A stretch of 64,000 nt of DNA from Pacificispira sp040217575 (GCA_040217575.1 JAVJPW010000006.1:868001-932000), one strand, 5' to 3'; positions 42,489 to 51,473 are shown, numbered from the stretch's first letter. The notes: generated from the sequence alone by a model not told the origin. Made by a program: numbers and translations.

Positions 42489-43931
42489 TGGTCGCCGGAC
42501 CTTTCCGGTATCGACGAAGCCGCGCAGGCTCTCCCGAAATACAAAGCGATTGCGTCTGCCATTGCGCAGGACATCGGTTCCGGGGTGTTGAAGCCCGGTG
42601 ACCGGCTTCCGCCGCAGCGCGAATTGGCGTGGGCGCTGAATGTCACGGTGGGAACGGTGACACGCGCCTATCAGGAAGCGGAGCAACGCGGTCTTGTCGG
42701 CGGTGAGGTCGGTCGCGGAACCTATGTTCGGCCCAGTGCGGAACACAACCGGGCGCGCACGACCCCCCTGCCGTCGGATTGGTTTGCGCCGATGCCGATG
42801 TCGGAACAGGAAGTCGAAGACCCCGACGCGCCGATTTCCATGCAGTTCAATTTTCCCCCCGGCGCAGTGGGGGAGACGGAGTTGCGCCAGACCCTGGTGG
42901 AACTTTCACGCGATCCGCGCGTGGGCGAATTGTTGAACTATTATTCCCCGTCCGAAGGCGGCATCCAGGCCGAAGCCGGTGGTGCCTGGTTTGCAATGCG
43001 GGGGCTGGAGGCACGTCCGAACGAGGTCGTTGTTTCATCGGGCGCGCATAATGCCATCCTAGCGACCCTGGCCGCCCTGTGCCCGACCGGCGGGAAGGTG
43101 GCGACAGAGGCATTGGTCTATCCCGGGCTTCGGGTTATCGCGCGGATGCTGGGACTGGAACTGGTACCGGTGAAACTGGACGAAGAAGGTCTGTGTCCGG
43201 ATGCACTGGATGAGGTTCTGGGTGGCGGCGGCATTCACGCGGTTTATTGCGTGCCGACGCTTCAGAATCCGACCAACGCGACACAGTCCCTTGCCCGGCG
43301 TCGCGACATCGCGCGCGTTCTGGAACGCCATAATGTACCGGTTGTCGAAGACGACTTGTTCGGCCTGTTGCCGGGTGATGCGCCGCCAACATTGACGTCC
43401 CTGATACCGGACCTGGGCTATTGCGTGACATCGGTTTCAAAGGCGCTTTCCCCCGGATTGAGGGTCGGGTTCATCCGTTGTCCGGCGCGCGCACGCGAAC
43501 AGATTGCCGCGGGGGTGCGCGGGTCGACCTGGATGGCGTCCCCCCTGACCGCTGAAATCGTCTGCCGCTGGATTCGGGAAGGGCGGACGGAAGTCATGCT
43601 GGCCGAACGGCGCGCCATTGACGAACGCCGCCGCCAGATATCCCTTCGGGAGTTGGATGGATTGGATGTCGACCTCCCGAAAGGGTCGCTTTCCGCATGG
43701 TTGCATCTGCCGGACCCCTGGCATGCCAGCCAGTTTGTCAGTGCCGCGGAAAGGGACGGTGTCGTCCTGTCGGCCGCCCATGCCTTTTCCATCGGCCGGT
43801 CCCGTCCGCCTTTCGCCGTCCGGGTCTGTATGGGACCGCCACGGACGGATGAACGGTTGGTCGAAGCGCTGCGTCGGCTGAAACGCATTCTGAAGGAAGA
43901 GGATCCGACCCAGTCGCTGGCCGTGATGTAA
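42468..43931 (+). CDS. MocR-type regulator (GntR helix-turn-helix fused to PLP aminotransferase-like domain)
   Basis: A 487-residue transcription factor. The GntR winged helix (about 20-90) reads YKAIASAIAQDIGSGVLKPG and VTVGTVTRAYQEAEQRGLVG. A linker to about 130 is followed by an aminotransferase fold type I domain with the PLP lysine K325 in TSVSKALSPGLRVGF and YCVPTLQNPTNATQS. MocR proteins use PLP or a PLP-amino-acid adduct as effector. Here the divergent DUF1127 gene and, further on, a minus-strand operon of PLP enzymes are candidate targets. The ATG lies within the repeated-site region, consistent with self-repression. Confidence 0.92.
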   Translation: MTILQDNWSPDLSGIDEAAQALPKYKAIASAIAQDIGSGVLKPGDRLPPQRELAWALNVTVGTVTRAYQEAEQRGLVGGEVGRGTYVRPSAEHNRARTTPLPSDWFAPMPMSEQEVEDPDAPISMQFNFPPGAVGETELRQTLVELSRDPRVGELLNYYSPSEGGIQAEAGGAWFAMRGLEARPNEVVVSSGAHNAILATLAALCPTGGKVATEALVYPGLRVIARMLGLELVPVKLDEEGLCPDALDEVLGGGGIHAVYCVPTLQNPTNATQSLARRRDIARVLERHNVPVVEDDLFGLLPGDAPPTLTSLIPDLGYCVTSVSKALSPGLRVGFIRCPARAREQIAAGVRGSTWMASPLTAEIVCRWIREGRTEVMLAERRAIDERRRQISLRELDGLDVDLPKGSLSAWLHLPDPWHASQFVSAAERDGVVLSAAHAFSIGRSRPPFAVRVCMGPPRTDERLVEALRRLKRILKEEDPTQSLAVM

Positions 43932-44045
43932 CCGGTGTCAGACGACGGTCGCGTTGGCAATATCGCGTCAATTTGGCAGGACGGTGGCAAATATTCCCCC
44001 GGTTTCACTTGAAAGCGGACCCGTCTGCCGTCACATAACCCGCCT

Positions 44046-44912
44046 ATGACGAACGATAGGAAAAAAGAAAAGCCGAAGGGCTTTGTGGCCAGGCTTCCCT
44101 TCATCGGGGGGCACCGGCCGCTGGTGGGTGTCATCCGTCTGGAAGGCGTAATCGGTCATGCGGGTGTCGGACGGCGCGGCATGACGCTGGAAGGGCTGGC
44201 GCCGGCGATCGAACGCGCATTCGCGCTGCGCGGTCTGGATGCGGTAGCGCTGGAAATCAATTCACCGGGCGGGTCGCCGGTGCAAAGCGACCTGATCGCA
44301 TCGCGAATTCGCGACCTGGCAGACGAAAAGAAGATACCGGTCACCGCATTCTGTGAAGACGCGGCTGCATCGGGCGGCTATTGGCTGGCCTGTGCCGCGG
44401 ATGAAATCTATGCGATGCCGGGATCGATTGTCGGGTCCATCGGCGTTGTGTCCGCCGGTTTTGGGTTCGTCGATGCAATCGAAAAGCTGGGGATCGAACG
44501 CCGCGTTCATACCGCCGGCAAGGAAAAGGCGATCCTGGACCCGTTCAGACCGGAAAAGGCGTCGGATGTGAAAATACTGAAACGCATTCAGGCCGATCTG
44601 CATTCCCAATTCACGACCTGGGTTTCCGACCGCCGCGGCGACCGGCTGCCGGATAGAAAGGATCTGTTCTCCGGTGCCTTCTGGACCGGGCAGGAAGCGG
44701 TGGCGCTGGGTCTGGTCGACGGCCTTGGCCCGCGCCGTCGGGTCATGCGCGACCGGTTTGGAGAGAAGGTGCGCTTTCGTGCGACGGTGCGCCCGAAATC
44801 CCGCTTGCGGCGCCTGTTTGGCATGGACAGTTTCTTTGATCCCGCCGAGATGGGCGATGCGGTCCTGGACCGGTTGGAAGAGCGCACCCATTGGCAGCGC
44901 TTGGGGATTTAG
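44046..44912 (+). CDS. S49-family serine peptidase (SppA/SohB-like)
   Basis: A 288-residue peptidase using a Ser-Lys dyad. The nucleophile is S109 in DAAASGGYWLACAADE; the general base is K159 or K161 in HTAGKEKAILDPF. INSPGGSPVQSD and PGSIVGSIGVVSAGFGF are other family landmarks. Unlike most SppA proteins it has no clear N-terminal membrane helix; it starts with a basic stretch (MTNDRKKEKPKGFVARLP), so it may be cytoplasmic or peripherally bound. S49 enzymes degrade signal peptides or membrane-protein fragments. It is followed by a small membrane protein and the DNA-repair methyltransferase on the same strand. Confidence 0.88.
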   Translation: MTNDRKKEKPKGFVARLPFIGGHRPLVGVIRLEGVIGHAGVGRRGMTLEGLAPAIERAFALRGLDAVALEINSPGGSPVQSDLIASRIRDLADEKKIPVTAFCEDAAASGGYWLACAADEIYAMPGSIVGSIGVVSAGFGFVDAIEKLGIERRVHTAGKEKAILDPFRPEKASDVKILKRIQADLHSQFTTWVSDRRGDRLPDRKDLFSGAFWTGQEAVALGLVDGLGPRRRVMRDRFGEKVRFRATVRPKSRLRRLFGMDSFFDPAEMGDAVLDRLEERTHWQRLGI

Positions 44913-44973
44913 GGGCCCCGCGGCTGTTGGCCCGGCTTGACCTGACAAGCGGCGCGCAATACCACGAAGCATC

Positions 44974-45243
44974 ATGTTTCTGAAAATCGCCATTCTTGTC
45001 GCCATCGTCTCCGCCGTCTGGTTCGGGTTCAAATACCTTGAACGGCGCGACCGCATCGGGCAGGGGCAGCGCCGGACGGGGGAAAGGTCCTTTACCGAAC
45101 GTCTGCGCAAGTCGGTTCATAGCAAGACCGGCAAAAGCGCAAATGCGGGCGAAGTGGAGGAAACGGAAAGCTGTCCGACCTGCCGGGCCTTCGTTTCCGT
45201 CGAAGGCATTTCCAACTGCGGCAAGCCGAACTGCCCGTACTGA
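44974..45243 (+). CDS. Small membrane-anchored zinc-ribbon protein, unknown
   Basis: An 89-residue protein I cannot assign to a named family. It has one N-terminal membrane helix (MFLKIAILVAIVSAVWFGF), a basic segment of about 40 residues (YLERRDRIGQGQRRTGERS) and a C-terminal four-cysteine zinc-ribbon-like end: CPTC, then C at 82 and C at 87 (NCGKPNCPY). The topology suggests a cytoplasmic zinc domain near the membrane. It lies between the S49 peptidase and ogt genes on the same strand with short gaps, suggesting co-expression; the start has no strong ribosome site. Confidence 0.7.
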   Translation: MFLKIAILVAIVSAVWFGFKYLERRDRIGQGQRRTGERSFTERLRKSVHSKTGKSANAGEVEETESCPTCRAFVSVEGISNCGKPNCPY

Positions 45244-45250
45244 CGCGGCG

Positions 45251-45715
45251 ATGACCGACAGCCTGCGCATCGAAAGCCCGATTGGCCCGATCTGGATCGA
45301 AGCTAGGGGCGGCGCGCTGGTCAGCGTGACCTGGTCCGGGCGCGGCGACGCCACATCCGACACACCTGTTTTGACCGAAGCCGCAAGGCAGCTTCAAGAA
45401 TATTTCGCGGGGACCAGGACGGTCTTTGACCTGCCGCTCGACCCATCGGGCAGCGACTTCCAGAAACAGGTCTATCGCGCCATGTCGGCAATCCCGTTCG
45501 GAAACACACGAACCTACGGGGACATTGCTAAGGAACTGGGCGTGGCGGCACAACCGATCGGACAGGCCTGTGGGTCGAACCCAATCCCGGTCATCATACC
45601 CTGCCATCGTGTCGTCGCATCGGACGGCACGCTGGGCGGGTTTTCAGCCCGCGGCGGTGTGGAAACGAAGGTCGCGCTTCTGAAACACGAAGGCGCGGCA
45701 AGCCTGTTGCTCTAG
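45251..45715 (+). CDS. ogt: Methylated-DNA-[protein]-cysteine S-methyltransferase
   Basis: A suicide DNA-repair protein that moves the alkyl group from O6-alkylguanine (and O4-alkylthymine) to its own cysteine. The 154-residue product has acceptor C118 in PVIIPCHRVVASDG, preceded by the DNA-binding helix-turn-helix (YGDIAKELGVAAQPIGQAC) and FQKQVYRAMSAIPFGNT. It lacks the Ada regulatory domain, so it is an Ogt-type short form. It starts 8 bases after the stop of the zinc-ribbon protein gene. The longer upstream reading from 44996 is in another frame of that gene and is rejected. Confidence 0.92.
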   Translation: MTDSLRIESPIGPIWIEARGGALVSVTWSGRGDATSDTPVLTEAARQLQEYFAGTRTVFDLPLDPSGSDFQKQVYRAMSAIPFGNTRTYGDIAKELGVAAQPIGQACGSNPIPVIIPCHRVVASDGTLGGFSARGGVETKVALLKHEGAASLLL

Positions 45716-45732
45716 CCGCGCCTGCCTGCCTG

Positions 45733-46332
45733 TTAGTCCAGGCCTTCCCAGCCGGACGCGTCCGGATCGTCCGTCACCGGTTCCAGGATTGGCTGGTCCA
45801 GCGGCTTGCGGCCGGCCTTCAGCGCCTTGTCGATTTCAATCGCCAGTTCTTCCTGGGTACAAAGGCCCAGTTCCATCGGCGAACGGGGACGAATGGCGGA
45901 TGAGTTCCAGTGCGTGCGTTCCCGAATGGCGGTGACCGTCGGCTTGGTCGTGCCGATCAGACGGTTGATCTGTGCGTCGACAAGTTCCGGATGGTGCTTG
46001 ATCAGCCAGGCAATGCCGTCCGGCTTGTCCGCGCGTTTCGACACCGGCGTATAGCGCGGACCTTTGTGGCGCACGACCGGCTGCGGGATATCGCTTTTCA
46101 GGATGGCAAGGCTGGCGGTCGGGTCCGCCTCGCAGCGCTTTATTTCTTCCGCCGTTAGCTGGCCCGCCTGGACTGGGTCGATCCCGTGCATACCCGGTGC
46201 GACTTCGCCGTCCGCGATTGCCTGAATTTCCAGTTCATGCAGGCCGCAGAACTCGCCAATCTGGTCGAAGGTAAGGCCGGTGTTGTCGATCAGCCAAACC
46301 GCAGTGGCTTTCGGCATCAAGAGTTTTGCCAT
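45733..46332 (-). CDS. trcR: TrcR, DUF1013 cell-cycle transcriptional regulator
   Basis: A 199-residue alphaproteobacterial regulator of the DUF1013 family, described in Sinorhizobium/Caulobacter-type cell-cycle networks. It begins MAKLLMPKATAVWLIDNTGL, has FDQIGEFCGLHELEIQAIAD and a GMHGIDPVQAGQLT stretch. In the middle is a helix-turn-helix-like segment with ADKPDGIAWLIKHHPELVDA and GTTKPTVTAIRERTHWN. ATG 46332 is chosen because family identity starts there; a reading from 46452 adds an unrelated tail. It is separated from the upstream histidine kinase gene by 158 bases and converges with ogt. Confidence 0.88.
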   Translation of the reverse strand: MAKLLMPKATAVWLIDNTGLTFDQIGEFCGLHELEIQAIADGEVAPGMHGIDPVQAGQLTAEEIKRCEADPTASLAILKSDIPQPVVRHKGPRYTPVSKRADKPDGIAWLIKHHPELVDAQINRLIGTTKPTVTAIRERTHWNSSAIRPRSPMELGLCTQEELAIEIDKALKAGRKPLDQPILEPVTDDPDASGWEGLD

Positions 46333-46490
46333 GGGACGAATAGCTCCGATAAATCGTTTAAGGCTTTGACCCTTCAAGCGATGCCTGCCGCTGATCGGCA
46401 CCGACGCTGGGGTATCCCAAGCCTGATAGGAAATCGGCTGGGTGTATATCAACCGTCTGCGCCGCTGGCAAAAGAAATCCGGACGGAATA

Positions 46491-48890
46491 TCAGGAAGCA
46501 TCTGCAAGCGGCTGGGTCCGCGAAAGGGTCAACGTGACCTTAAGGCCCTTGCCGCCCGTGGCTGTGTCCAGGGAAAGCCAGCCGCCGTGCAATTCAGCGA
46601 TTGCCTTTGCGATCGGCAAACCAAGGCCGACACCGTTGTCAATTGCGATCTGGGCATCCACATCCGTGCGGCGGAAGGGGCGAAGCGCCTCTTCACGCAG
46701 GTTGACCGGAATTCCGGGGCCGTCGTCTTCCACTTCGACCTGGATCTGACCGTCTTCCGCATCTCTGGTGCGGATCGTCAGACGGGTCGCGCCAAAGGCA
46801 TATTTGCAGCTGTTCTGGATAAGATTCACGATTGCCTGGCGCACCTTGATCCCGTCCAGCGACGCGGCAGCCGGCGCGCCAAGGTCCAGTGTCGGTTCAA
46901 TTCCGGCCGCCTTAAGGGCATGCGCGCTGTTTTCGACCGCAGACTTCACCAGCGTGTCGATCTCATGCGGTTCCGCCTTCAGCCGCATGGAACCGCTTTC
47001 GATCGCCGTCAGGTCCAGCAGATTGGACAGTGTTTCATGGAGGACGACACCGCTTTGTTCGATGTTGGTGACATAGTCGTGATGCCGCGCGTCCGGAATT
47101 TCACCGAATATTCCCGACAGCAGCGCCTGGCTGTAGCCAAGGATCGCGTTCAGGGGGGTCCGCAACTCGTGGCTCATGTTCGCCAGGAAATTGGTCTTCG
47201 CGGCGGACGCTTCCAGGGCCGCGTCGTACGCTTCACGCAGGTCGCTTTCGATCCGCCGCTGTGCCGTTCGGTCTTCCAGTGCAAAGACCCAGCGTTGTGA
47301 CTGGCCGCGCCCGATAGGCACCGCGATCGCCCTGAAGGTCAATTCATCCCCGTGACCGCGATAGACGATGTCCGTTTCCCATTGGCTTCTTGTCTCGATC
47401 GCCTGTGCCAGACTGGGCGCATCAGCCCCGCCAGCCCGCATCGCATCGATCCGTTTCGCGCTCGCCAGGTCGAAACATTCCTGATCGTGACCGTCGAAAC
47501 GCAGGACCGTCGCGGCCAGTGAATTGACGAAGCGGATCGGTCCGTTCAGGTCGAAGACGACAATGCCGACCGGCATCTGATCCACCGCGCGCATGATATC
47601 GCTGAGCCGGTTGTTCGTTTCGCGCAGTTCTTTTTCCCGGGCCACGATTTTGGCGGACATCAGTCCCAGCGCATTTTCCGTCTCTTCCAGCTCACTGAAT
47701 CCGGAACGGCTGTACTGAAAGGCCTCGTCCTGGTCATTGGCAAGTTGCCTGGCCGCGTCCTGCATGCGGCGCAGGCGCAGGCCGATCCGTTTGGACAGCA
47801 GCATGCCAACCGCGATGCCGGCAATGGCCAGTGCGATTGTCGTTACGATGGTCGCGTATATGACCTGGTTGAACCAACCCAGGAAGTCGCTGACCGGGAC
47901 CCGGACGGCGATAATCCATTGCTGGTTCAGCGTGTTCAGGAAATCGAACGCGACCAGATGCTTCTGCCCGTCAACGTCCACCATGATCGTCTGGCGGTCG
48001 CGTTCTTCCATCGCCCCGTCCAGCAGCCCCGCTTCTTCCATCGCTTTCTGCAGCACCGGATATCCGCCGTCCTGAATGCGCGGCAATTCATCCATCGCGG
48101 CATAGTCGCCATTCGACAAAGTGCGTGGATGGGCCAGGACCCGTCCGGTGGAATCGACAACGGCAAGAATGCCGTTTGCGCTGGCGCGCAGATCGTCGGT
48201 GAAAGCCGACAGGCGGGCCAGGCTGACGTCCAGGCCGATGACGCCGCTTACGGATCTGTCCGGACCGACGCCGCTGCGGCGCGAAACGGTGACGCCGGGC
48301 TGTTGGGAGGTGAAGAAGATATATGGGTCGCTCCAGACGATCCCGTCCGCCGCCTGCGCGTTCCGGTACCATGGCCGTTCCCGCGGGTCATAACGGCCCA
48401 GATCCTGGTCGAGTTCCCGGCGGACCTGAAAATCGGGGCCGCGAACAAGGACCTGCTCCATGCGGGAATCGCCGTCCCGAATGATGATCCGCGACAGCGT
48501 TTCCCGTTCCGCCAGCCCTTCAAATTCACGGGTTACGTAGATGAAAGACCCATCCTCCGTCCCCAGAAAGGCACCGGACAGCCGTGGTTCCGACCGTAGC
48601 ACTTCGGCAAAAATGCGTTCGGTCGCTTCCGTCTCTTCCAGATGAAGGAGTTCCGATGCGGCAAGGGTATCAATGAAGCGGGCCAGACGGCCGACGCCGT
48701 TGGCGAAGCGCGCGGCTTCCCGGAAACTCAGGTCCAGGGCACTGTTCAGCCGGCTGTCGGCATGTTCAAGCGACGTTGCCCGCGCATAGGGGTAAGTGGT
48801 GGCGATGAATGCAGCGGCGGTAAGTACCTCTATCCCAAGGATACCGACCAGTATCATTGCCCGCAGCGAGGTAACCGACCTCGACTTCAT
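46491..48890 (-). CDS. dCache-PAS sensor histidine kinase
   Basis: A 799-residue membrane histidine kinase. TM1 is at about 10-32 and TM2 near 355-377, enclosing a dCache_1 periplasmic sensor with YDPRERPWYRNAQ, GIVWSDPYIFFTSQQPGVTV and GVIGLDVSLARLS. A short HAMP-like stretch and coiled coil lead to a PAS domain (about 440-560, NNRLSDIMRAVDQMPVGIV). HisKA has H574 in NMSHELRTPLNAILGYSQ; the ATPase domain has LIQNSCKYAFGA, EDDGPGIP and NGVGLGLPIAK. Such dCache domains bind small organic ligands or amino acids. No response regulator is adjacent; trcR follows downstream. ATG 48890 follows GGAG. Confidence 0.92.
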   Translation of the reverse strand: MKSRSVTSLRAMILVGILGIEVLTAAAFIATTYPYARATSLEHADSRLNSALDLSFREAARFANGVGRLARFIDTLAASELLHLEETEATERIFAEVLRSEPRLSGAFLGTEDGSFIYVTREFEGLAERETLSRIIIRDGDSRMEQVLVRGPDFQVRRELDQDLGRYDPRERPWYRNAQAADGIVWSDPYIFFTSQQPGVTVSRRSGVGPDRSVSGVIGLDVSLARLSAFTDDLRASANGILAVVDSTGRVLAHPRTLSNGDYAAMDELPRIQDGGYPVLQKAMEEAGLLDGAMEERDRQTIMVDVDGQKHLVAFDFLNTLNQQWIIAVRVPVSDFLGWFNQVIYATIVTTIALAIAGIAVGMLLSKRIGLRLRRMQDAARQLANDQDEAFQYSRSGFSELEETENALGLMSAKIVAREKELRETNNRLSDIMRAVDQMPVGIVVFDLNGPIRFVNSLAATVLRFDGHDQECFDLASAKRIDAMRAGGADAPSLAQAIETRSQWETDIVYRGHGDELTFRAIAVPIGRGQSQRWVFALEDRTAQRRIESDLREAYDAALEASAAKTNFLANMSHELRTPLNAILGYSQALLSGIFGEIPDARHHDYVTNIEQSGVVLHETLSNLLDLTAIESGSMRLKAEPHEIDTLVKSAVENSAHALKAAGIEPTLDLGAPAAASLDGIKVRQAIVNLIQNSCKYAFGATRLTIRTRDAEDGQIQVEVEDDGPGIPVNLREEALRPFRRTDVDAQIAIDNGVGLGLPIAKAIAELHGGWLSLDTATGGKGLKVTLTLSRTQPLADAS

Positions 48891-48975
48891 ACTGTTCTCC
48901 GACCCGCTTGAGGTTCCCCGCCGCGCATACACAATGATCAGACGAACTATACTAGTCAATTCATCGGTTGGGTTG

Positions 48976-49014
48976 AAAAGAAAACGGGGACCCCAGCAAC
49001 GATGGGATCCCCGT
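48976..49014 (-). terminator. Rho-independent terminator of the phasin gene
   Basis: On the minus strand ACGGGGATCCCA (49014-49003) pairs with TGGGGTCCCCGT (48995-48984) with one mismatch and a 7-base loop, then TTTTCTTTTC follows. It lies 49 bases after the phasin stop. Confidence 0.88.
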
Positions 49015-49062
49015 ATTTCGGTCTTTGACGCGGATCCTTGCGGATCCGGCCGGCGCTGCCAA

Positions 49063-49551
49063 TTAGGCGGCGATCGGCTTCATCATCTTTTCGACGACGA
49101 CGTTGAACTGCGCCTGGATCGGTTCGACGGATTCGTTCGCGACCTTCATGGACATTTCGGAAACCTTGGTGGTTTCGGCAACGTATGCGTCGAACTGCGA
49201 ACGGGCCAGATCGGACTGGATTTCAACCAGTTCGTTCAGGGACTTCGCCGTCATCATCGCCTTCGCGGCGGCGACGTTGGCTTCGGTCTGGGTCTGCGCG
49301 AAAGCGTAGACTTCCTTGCCCAGCGCTTCAAAGCCCTTTGCGGCGACGTTGCCGGCCTTGACGTAGGCGTCCAGCGTGTCCTTGTTCAGGACGGCGAACT
49401 CGTCATAGCCCTTCAGCGCAGCGGTCGAGGCCTTTTCAACCTGTTCCTTCGTGGCGGCAACAGCCTGTTCAACGGTCTGCTTGCCGGCAGCAACGGCTTC
49501 TTCGATCGGCTTCGTGTCGATCGTCGGGGTCGTGGTTTTCTTGGCGGTCAT
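49063..49551 (-). CDS. Phasin family protein
   Basis: Phasins coat polyhydroxyalkanoate granules and control their size and number. The 162-residue product is almost entirely helical and charged, with a phasin_2 core from about 20 to 150: AVAATKEQVEKASTAALKGY, VLNKDTLDAYVKAGNVAAKG, and the final amphipathic helix with SVEPIQAQFNVVVEKMMKP. There is no catalytic site, as expected. Three TGC-N3-GCA sites upstream fit PhaR-type control by the stored polymer, and a strong terminator follows. Other PHA genes are not in the window. Confidence 0.93.
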   Translation of the reverse strand: MTAKKTTTPTIDTKPIEEAVAAGKQTVEQAVAATKEQVEKASTAALKGYDEFAVLNKDTLDAYVKAGNVAAKGFEALGKEVYAFAQTQTEANVAAAKAMMTAKSLNELVEIQSDLARSQFDAYVAETTKVSEMSMKVANESVEPIQAQFNVVVEKMMKPIAA

Positions 49552-49653
49552 CTCAAATCACTCCATTTCATGGTGGAAGCGTCTTTGAACCGCTTCCCGG
49601 TTGATCGCAACGCCCGAACCTTTCGGGCATTTCGTGCGCGGTGAAACGGGTTA

Positions 49654-49668
49654 TGTTGCACCGCAACA
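49654..49668. promoter_or_regulatory. TGTTGC-ACC-GCAACA, candidate PhaR operator 1
   Basis: A perfect inverted repeat with a TGC-N3-GCA core, about 105 bases upstream of the phasin start. PhaR of Paracoccus and relatives binds TGC-rich repeats of this kind and is released by PHB. Confidence 0.5.
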
Positions 49669-49723
49669 ATTTCTAGGACCGATATATGGGTTAGGTTGGT
49701 TTTAGGGTCAAGAGAATTTTTTG

Positions 49724-49732
49724 TGCAGTGCA
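49724..49732. promoter_or_regulatory. TGC-AGT-GCA, candidate PhaR operator 2
   Basis: A second TGC-N3-GCA site lies 70 bases beyond the first, within GTGCAGTGCAGC. Confidence 0.35.
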
Positions 49733-49836
49733 GCAAAAACAGTTGGAAGAATAGAAAAATATGTTAATTAACAGTTAGTTGTGGTTGTTTCGGTGTCAAA
49801 CTGACGCATACCGGTAAAGGGTGAAATTCATGCTTG

Positions 49837-49845
49837 TGCGTTGCA
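49837..49845. promoter_or_regulatory. TGC-GTT-GCA, candidate PhaR operator 3
   Basis: A third TGC-N3-GCA site, nearer the Anbu gene; could belong to either promoter or be chance. Confidence 0.25.
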
Positions 49846-49943
49846 ATATCATGGTGCTTCATCCCGCCTCTTTCTGTTGGACCGCCCGTTCTGAGTCGGT
49901 CTAAAGTCCTTCCAGCATGATCCTAGGGAGCGTTTGTTCGGAA

Positions 49944-50711
49944 ATGACATATTGTCTTGCAATCAAGGTTACGGACGGGCTGGTCTGCGTCGCGGACGGC
50001 AGGATCACCGCCGGCACCCAGGTCACGACCGCCCGCAAGGTGGAGTTCATCGGACCTGCGTCCGGGCGCATCATTACGATGACGTCGGGGCTGCGTTCCC
50101 TGCGGGACAAGACGCTGGCCTATCTGAAGCGGGACCTCCGGGCGGGCGACGGAAAGCCGTTTCCGTCCATGCTGGACGCCGTCGAAGGCTATTGCCGATG
50201 TCTGCGGCGGGTCTTCGACGAAGATGCCGAAGACCTGGAACGGTCTAAACTGTCCTTCAACCTGCATTCGATCATCGCGGGCAAGCTGGCGGAAGACGAC
50301 GAGCCGACCGCCTATATGGTCTATCCCGAAGGCAACTGGATCGAAGTCGACCGGCGCACCCCCTACCTTTCAATCGGGGAGACGAGTTACGGCAAGCCGA
50401 TCCTGGACCGGGCACTGACCGGCGATACGGATCTGAACACGGCGATGAATTTGGCCTACCTGTCCTTCGATTCGACCCGGATCAGCGCCGCCGATGTCGG
50501 CTTCCCGATAGACGTTATTACCTATTCAAACGTCGATGGTCAGTGGCGCGAGGCACAGTATGACTATGATGATGTGCTGGAACAGCGCCGCTGGTGGAAC
50601 GAAAACCTGACCCAGCTTGCGACGCACATGCCGGACGGCCCGTGGCGCGAAACGCTCAGCCCGCCGAAAGGCGCGGTCATGCCGCTGTCCATTGTGCGTG
50701 ACGAAGACTGA
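49944..50711 (+). CDS. Anbu-type proteasome-related peptidase (COG3484)
   Basis: Anbu is a bacterial relative of HslV and the proteasome beta subunit that assembles into open helical rings. The 255-residue product starts MTYCLAIKVTDGLVCVADGR. Removing Met exposes Thr1, with D17 (VADGR) and K31 (TTARKVEF) in positions matching the Ntn-hydrolase triad. The C-terminal half contains the family segments YLSIGETSYGKPILDRAL and DVITYSNVDGQW. I start at ATG 49944 since the Ntn residue must directly follow the initiator; the reading from 49917 would bury it. The genes usually found with Anbu (ATP-grasp, alpha-E, transglutaminase proteins) are not adjacent here. Confidence 0.87.
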   Translation: MTYCLAIKVTDGLVCVADGRITAGTQVTTARKVEFIGPASGRIITMTSGLRSLRDKTLAYLKRDLRAGDGKPFPSMLDAVEGYCRCLRRVFDEDAEDLERSKLSFNLHSIIAGKLAEDDEPTAYMVYPEGNWIEVDRRTPYLSIGETSYGKPILDRALTGDTDLNTAMNLAYLSFDSTRISAADVGFPIDVITYSNVDGQWREAQYDYDDVLEQRRWWNENLTQLATHMPDGPWRETLSPPKGAVMPLSIVRDED

Positions 50712-50750
50712 TTGCGGCGACCGGCCGGAATTGACCGGCCGATCCACCCA

Positions 50751-51473
50751 TCATCCGGTGTAATCGACACCGTTCGGCGTAACGATCAGGTTATGCCGCC
50801 GGTCGCGGTACAGGTCGTCATGAGGCGTGTCGGGGACCGACCCGAAGGTCCGGCTGTAGGTTCGGCGCACGCCGTCATCCGGATAGGGGGTGACATCGAT
50901 GCCTGTCGTGTCATTCGCGAACAGGGTCGCCGGAAACCGGAAATCCAGGAATGCGTCGTCCGGATATTCGAATACCTGATAGGCGAAGCGGCCTTCATGA
51001 CAGCCGGCGATCAGCCAGGCATAGGAATGGGACGCGATCTTGCGGCCGATGGGCGGCGGGTCGGTCCACCATCCTGCGTCCAACAGTTCCTGGACGATAT
51101 CCTGCGCCGTGTCCGGGGAAATGCGGGCGACGGATTCGAACGGGCGGAACGGCCGCGTCGGGTCTGTCAGGATCGGCCAGGGAAACCAGTCATTCGCGGT
51201 AAAGGTCAGGACACGGGACCGCACCTGCGGTTCCGGCGTCACATCCAGGTCGATGTCATAGATGCGCACCTGTACGTCCCGGTCGGCATAATAGATCAGG
51301 CGCAGGCGGTCACGCCCGGACGCAACACAGTCGGAGGCGATATCCTCTCCGCTCAGGAATGAAAACCAGGTCGCCCGGCGCTGCGCCGGGTTGTCGATTT
51401 CCCCGTCGGTCTGACAGGCCCCCAGGATCATGGGAACCAGAAACGCCAGGAGAAGCCGGTGGACCGTCGTCAT
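50751..51473 (-). CDS. Putative lipoprotein, unknown
   Basis: A 240-residue protein with a lipoprotein signal: MTTVHRLLLAFLVPMILGAC, lipobox LGAC with the cysteine at 20. The mature part has no domain I recognise; it is mixed alpha/beta and tryptophan-rich (FTANDWFPWPILTDPTRP, LLDAGWWTDPPP), ending PNGVDYTG. Membrane attachment is expected; inner or outer membrane is not decided. ATG 51473 has a modest ribosome site (AAAGG); the longer reading to 51551 lacks signal-peptide logic. It converges with the Anbu gene and diverges from the carboxypeptidase gene. Confidence 0.72.
   Translation of the reverse strand: MTTVHRLLLAFLVPMILGACQTDGEIDNPAQRRATWFSFLSGEDIASDCVASGRDRLRLIYYADRDVQVRIYDIDLDVTPEPQVRSRVLTFTANDWFPWPILTDPTRPFRPFESVARISPDTAQDIVQELLDAGWWTDPPPIGRKIASHSYAWLIAGCHEGRFAYQVFEYPDDAFLDFRFPATLFANDTTGIDVTPYPDDGVRRTYSRTFGSVPDTPHDDLYRDRRHNLIVTPNGVDYTG

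Larger units (their letters stand above)
49552..49943. other. Divergent promoter region of phasin and Anbu genes
   Basis: About 390 bases without a gene. The middle (about 49700-49800) is A+T-rich with AATATGTTAATTAACAG, likely promoter material. Three TGC-N3-GCA sites, listed separately, are the main features on the phasin side. Confidence 0.6.
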
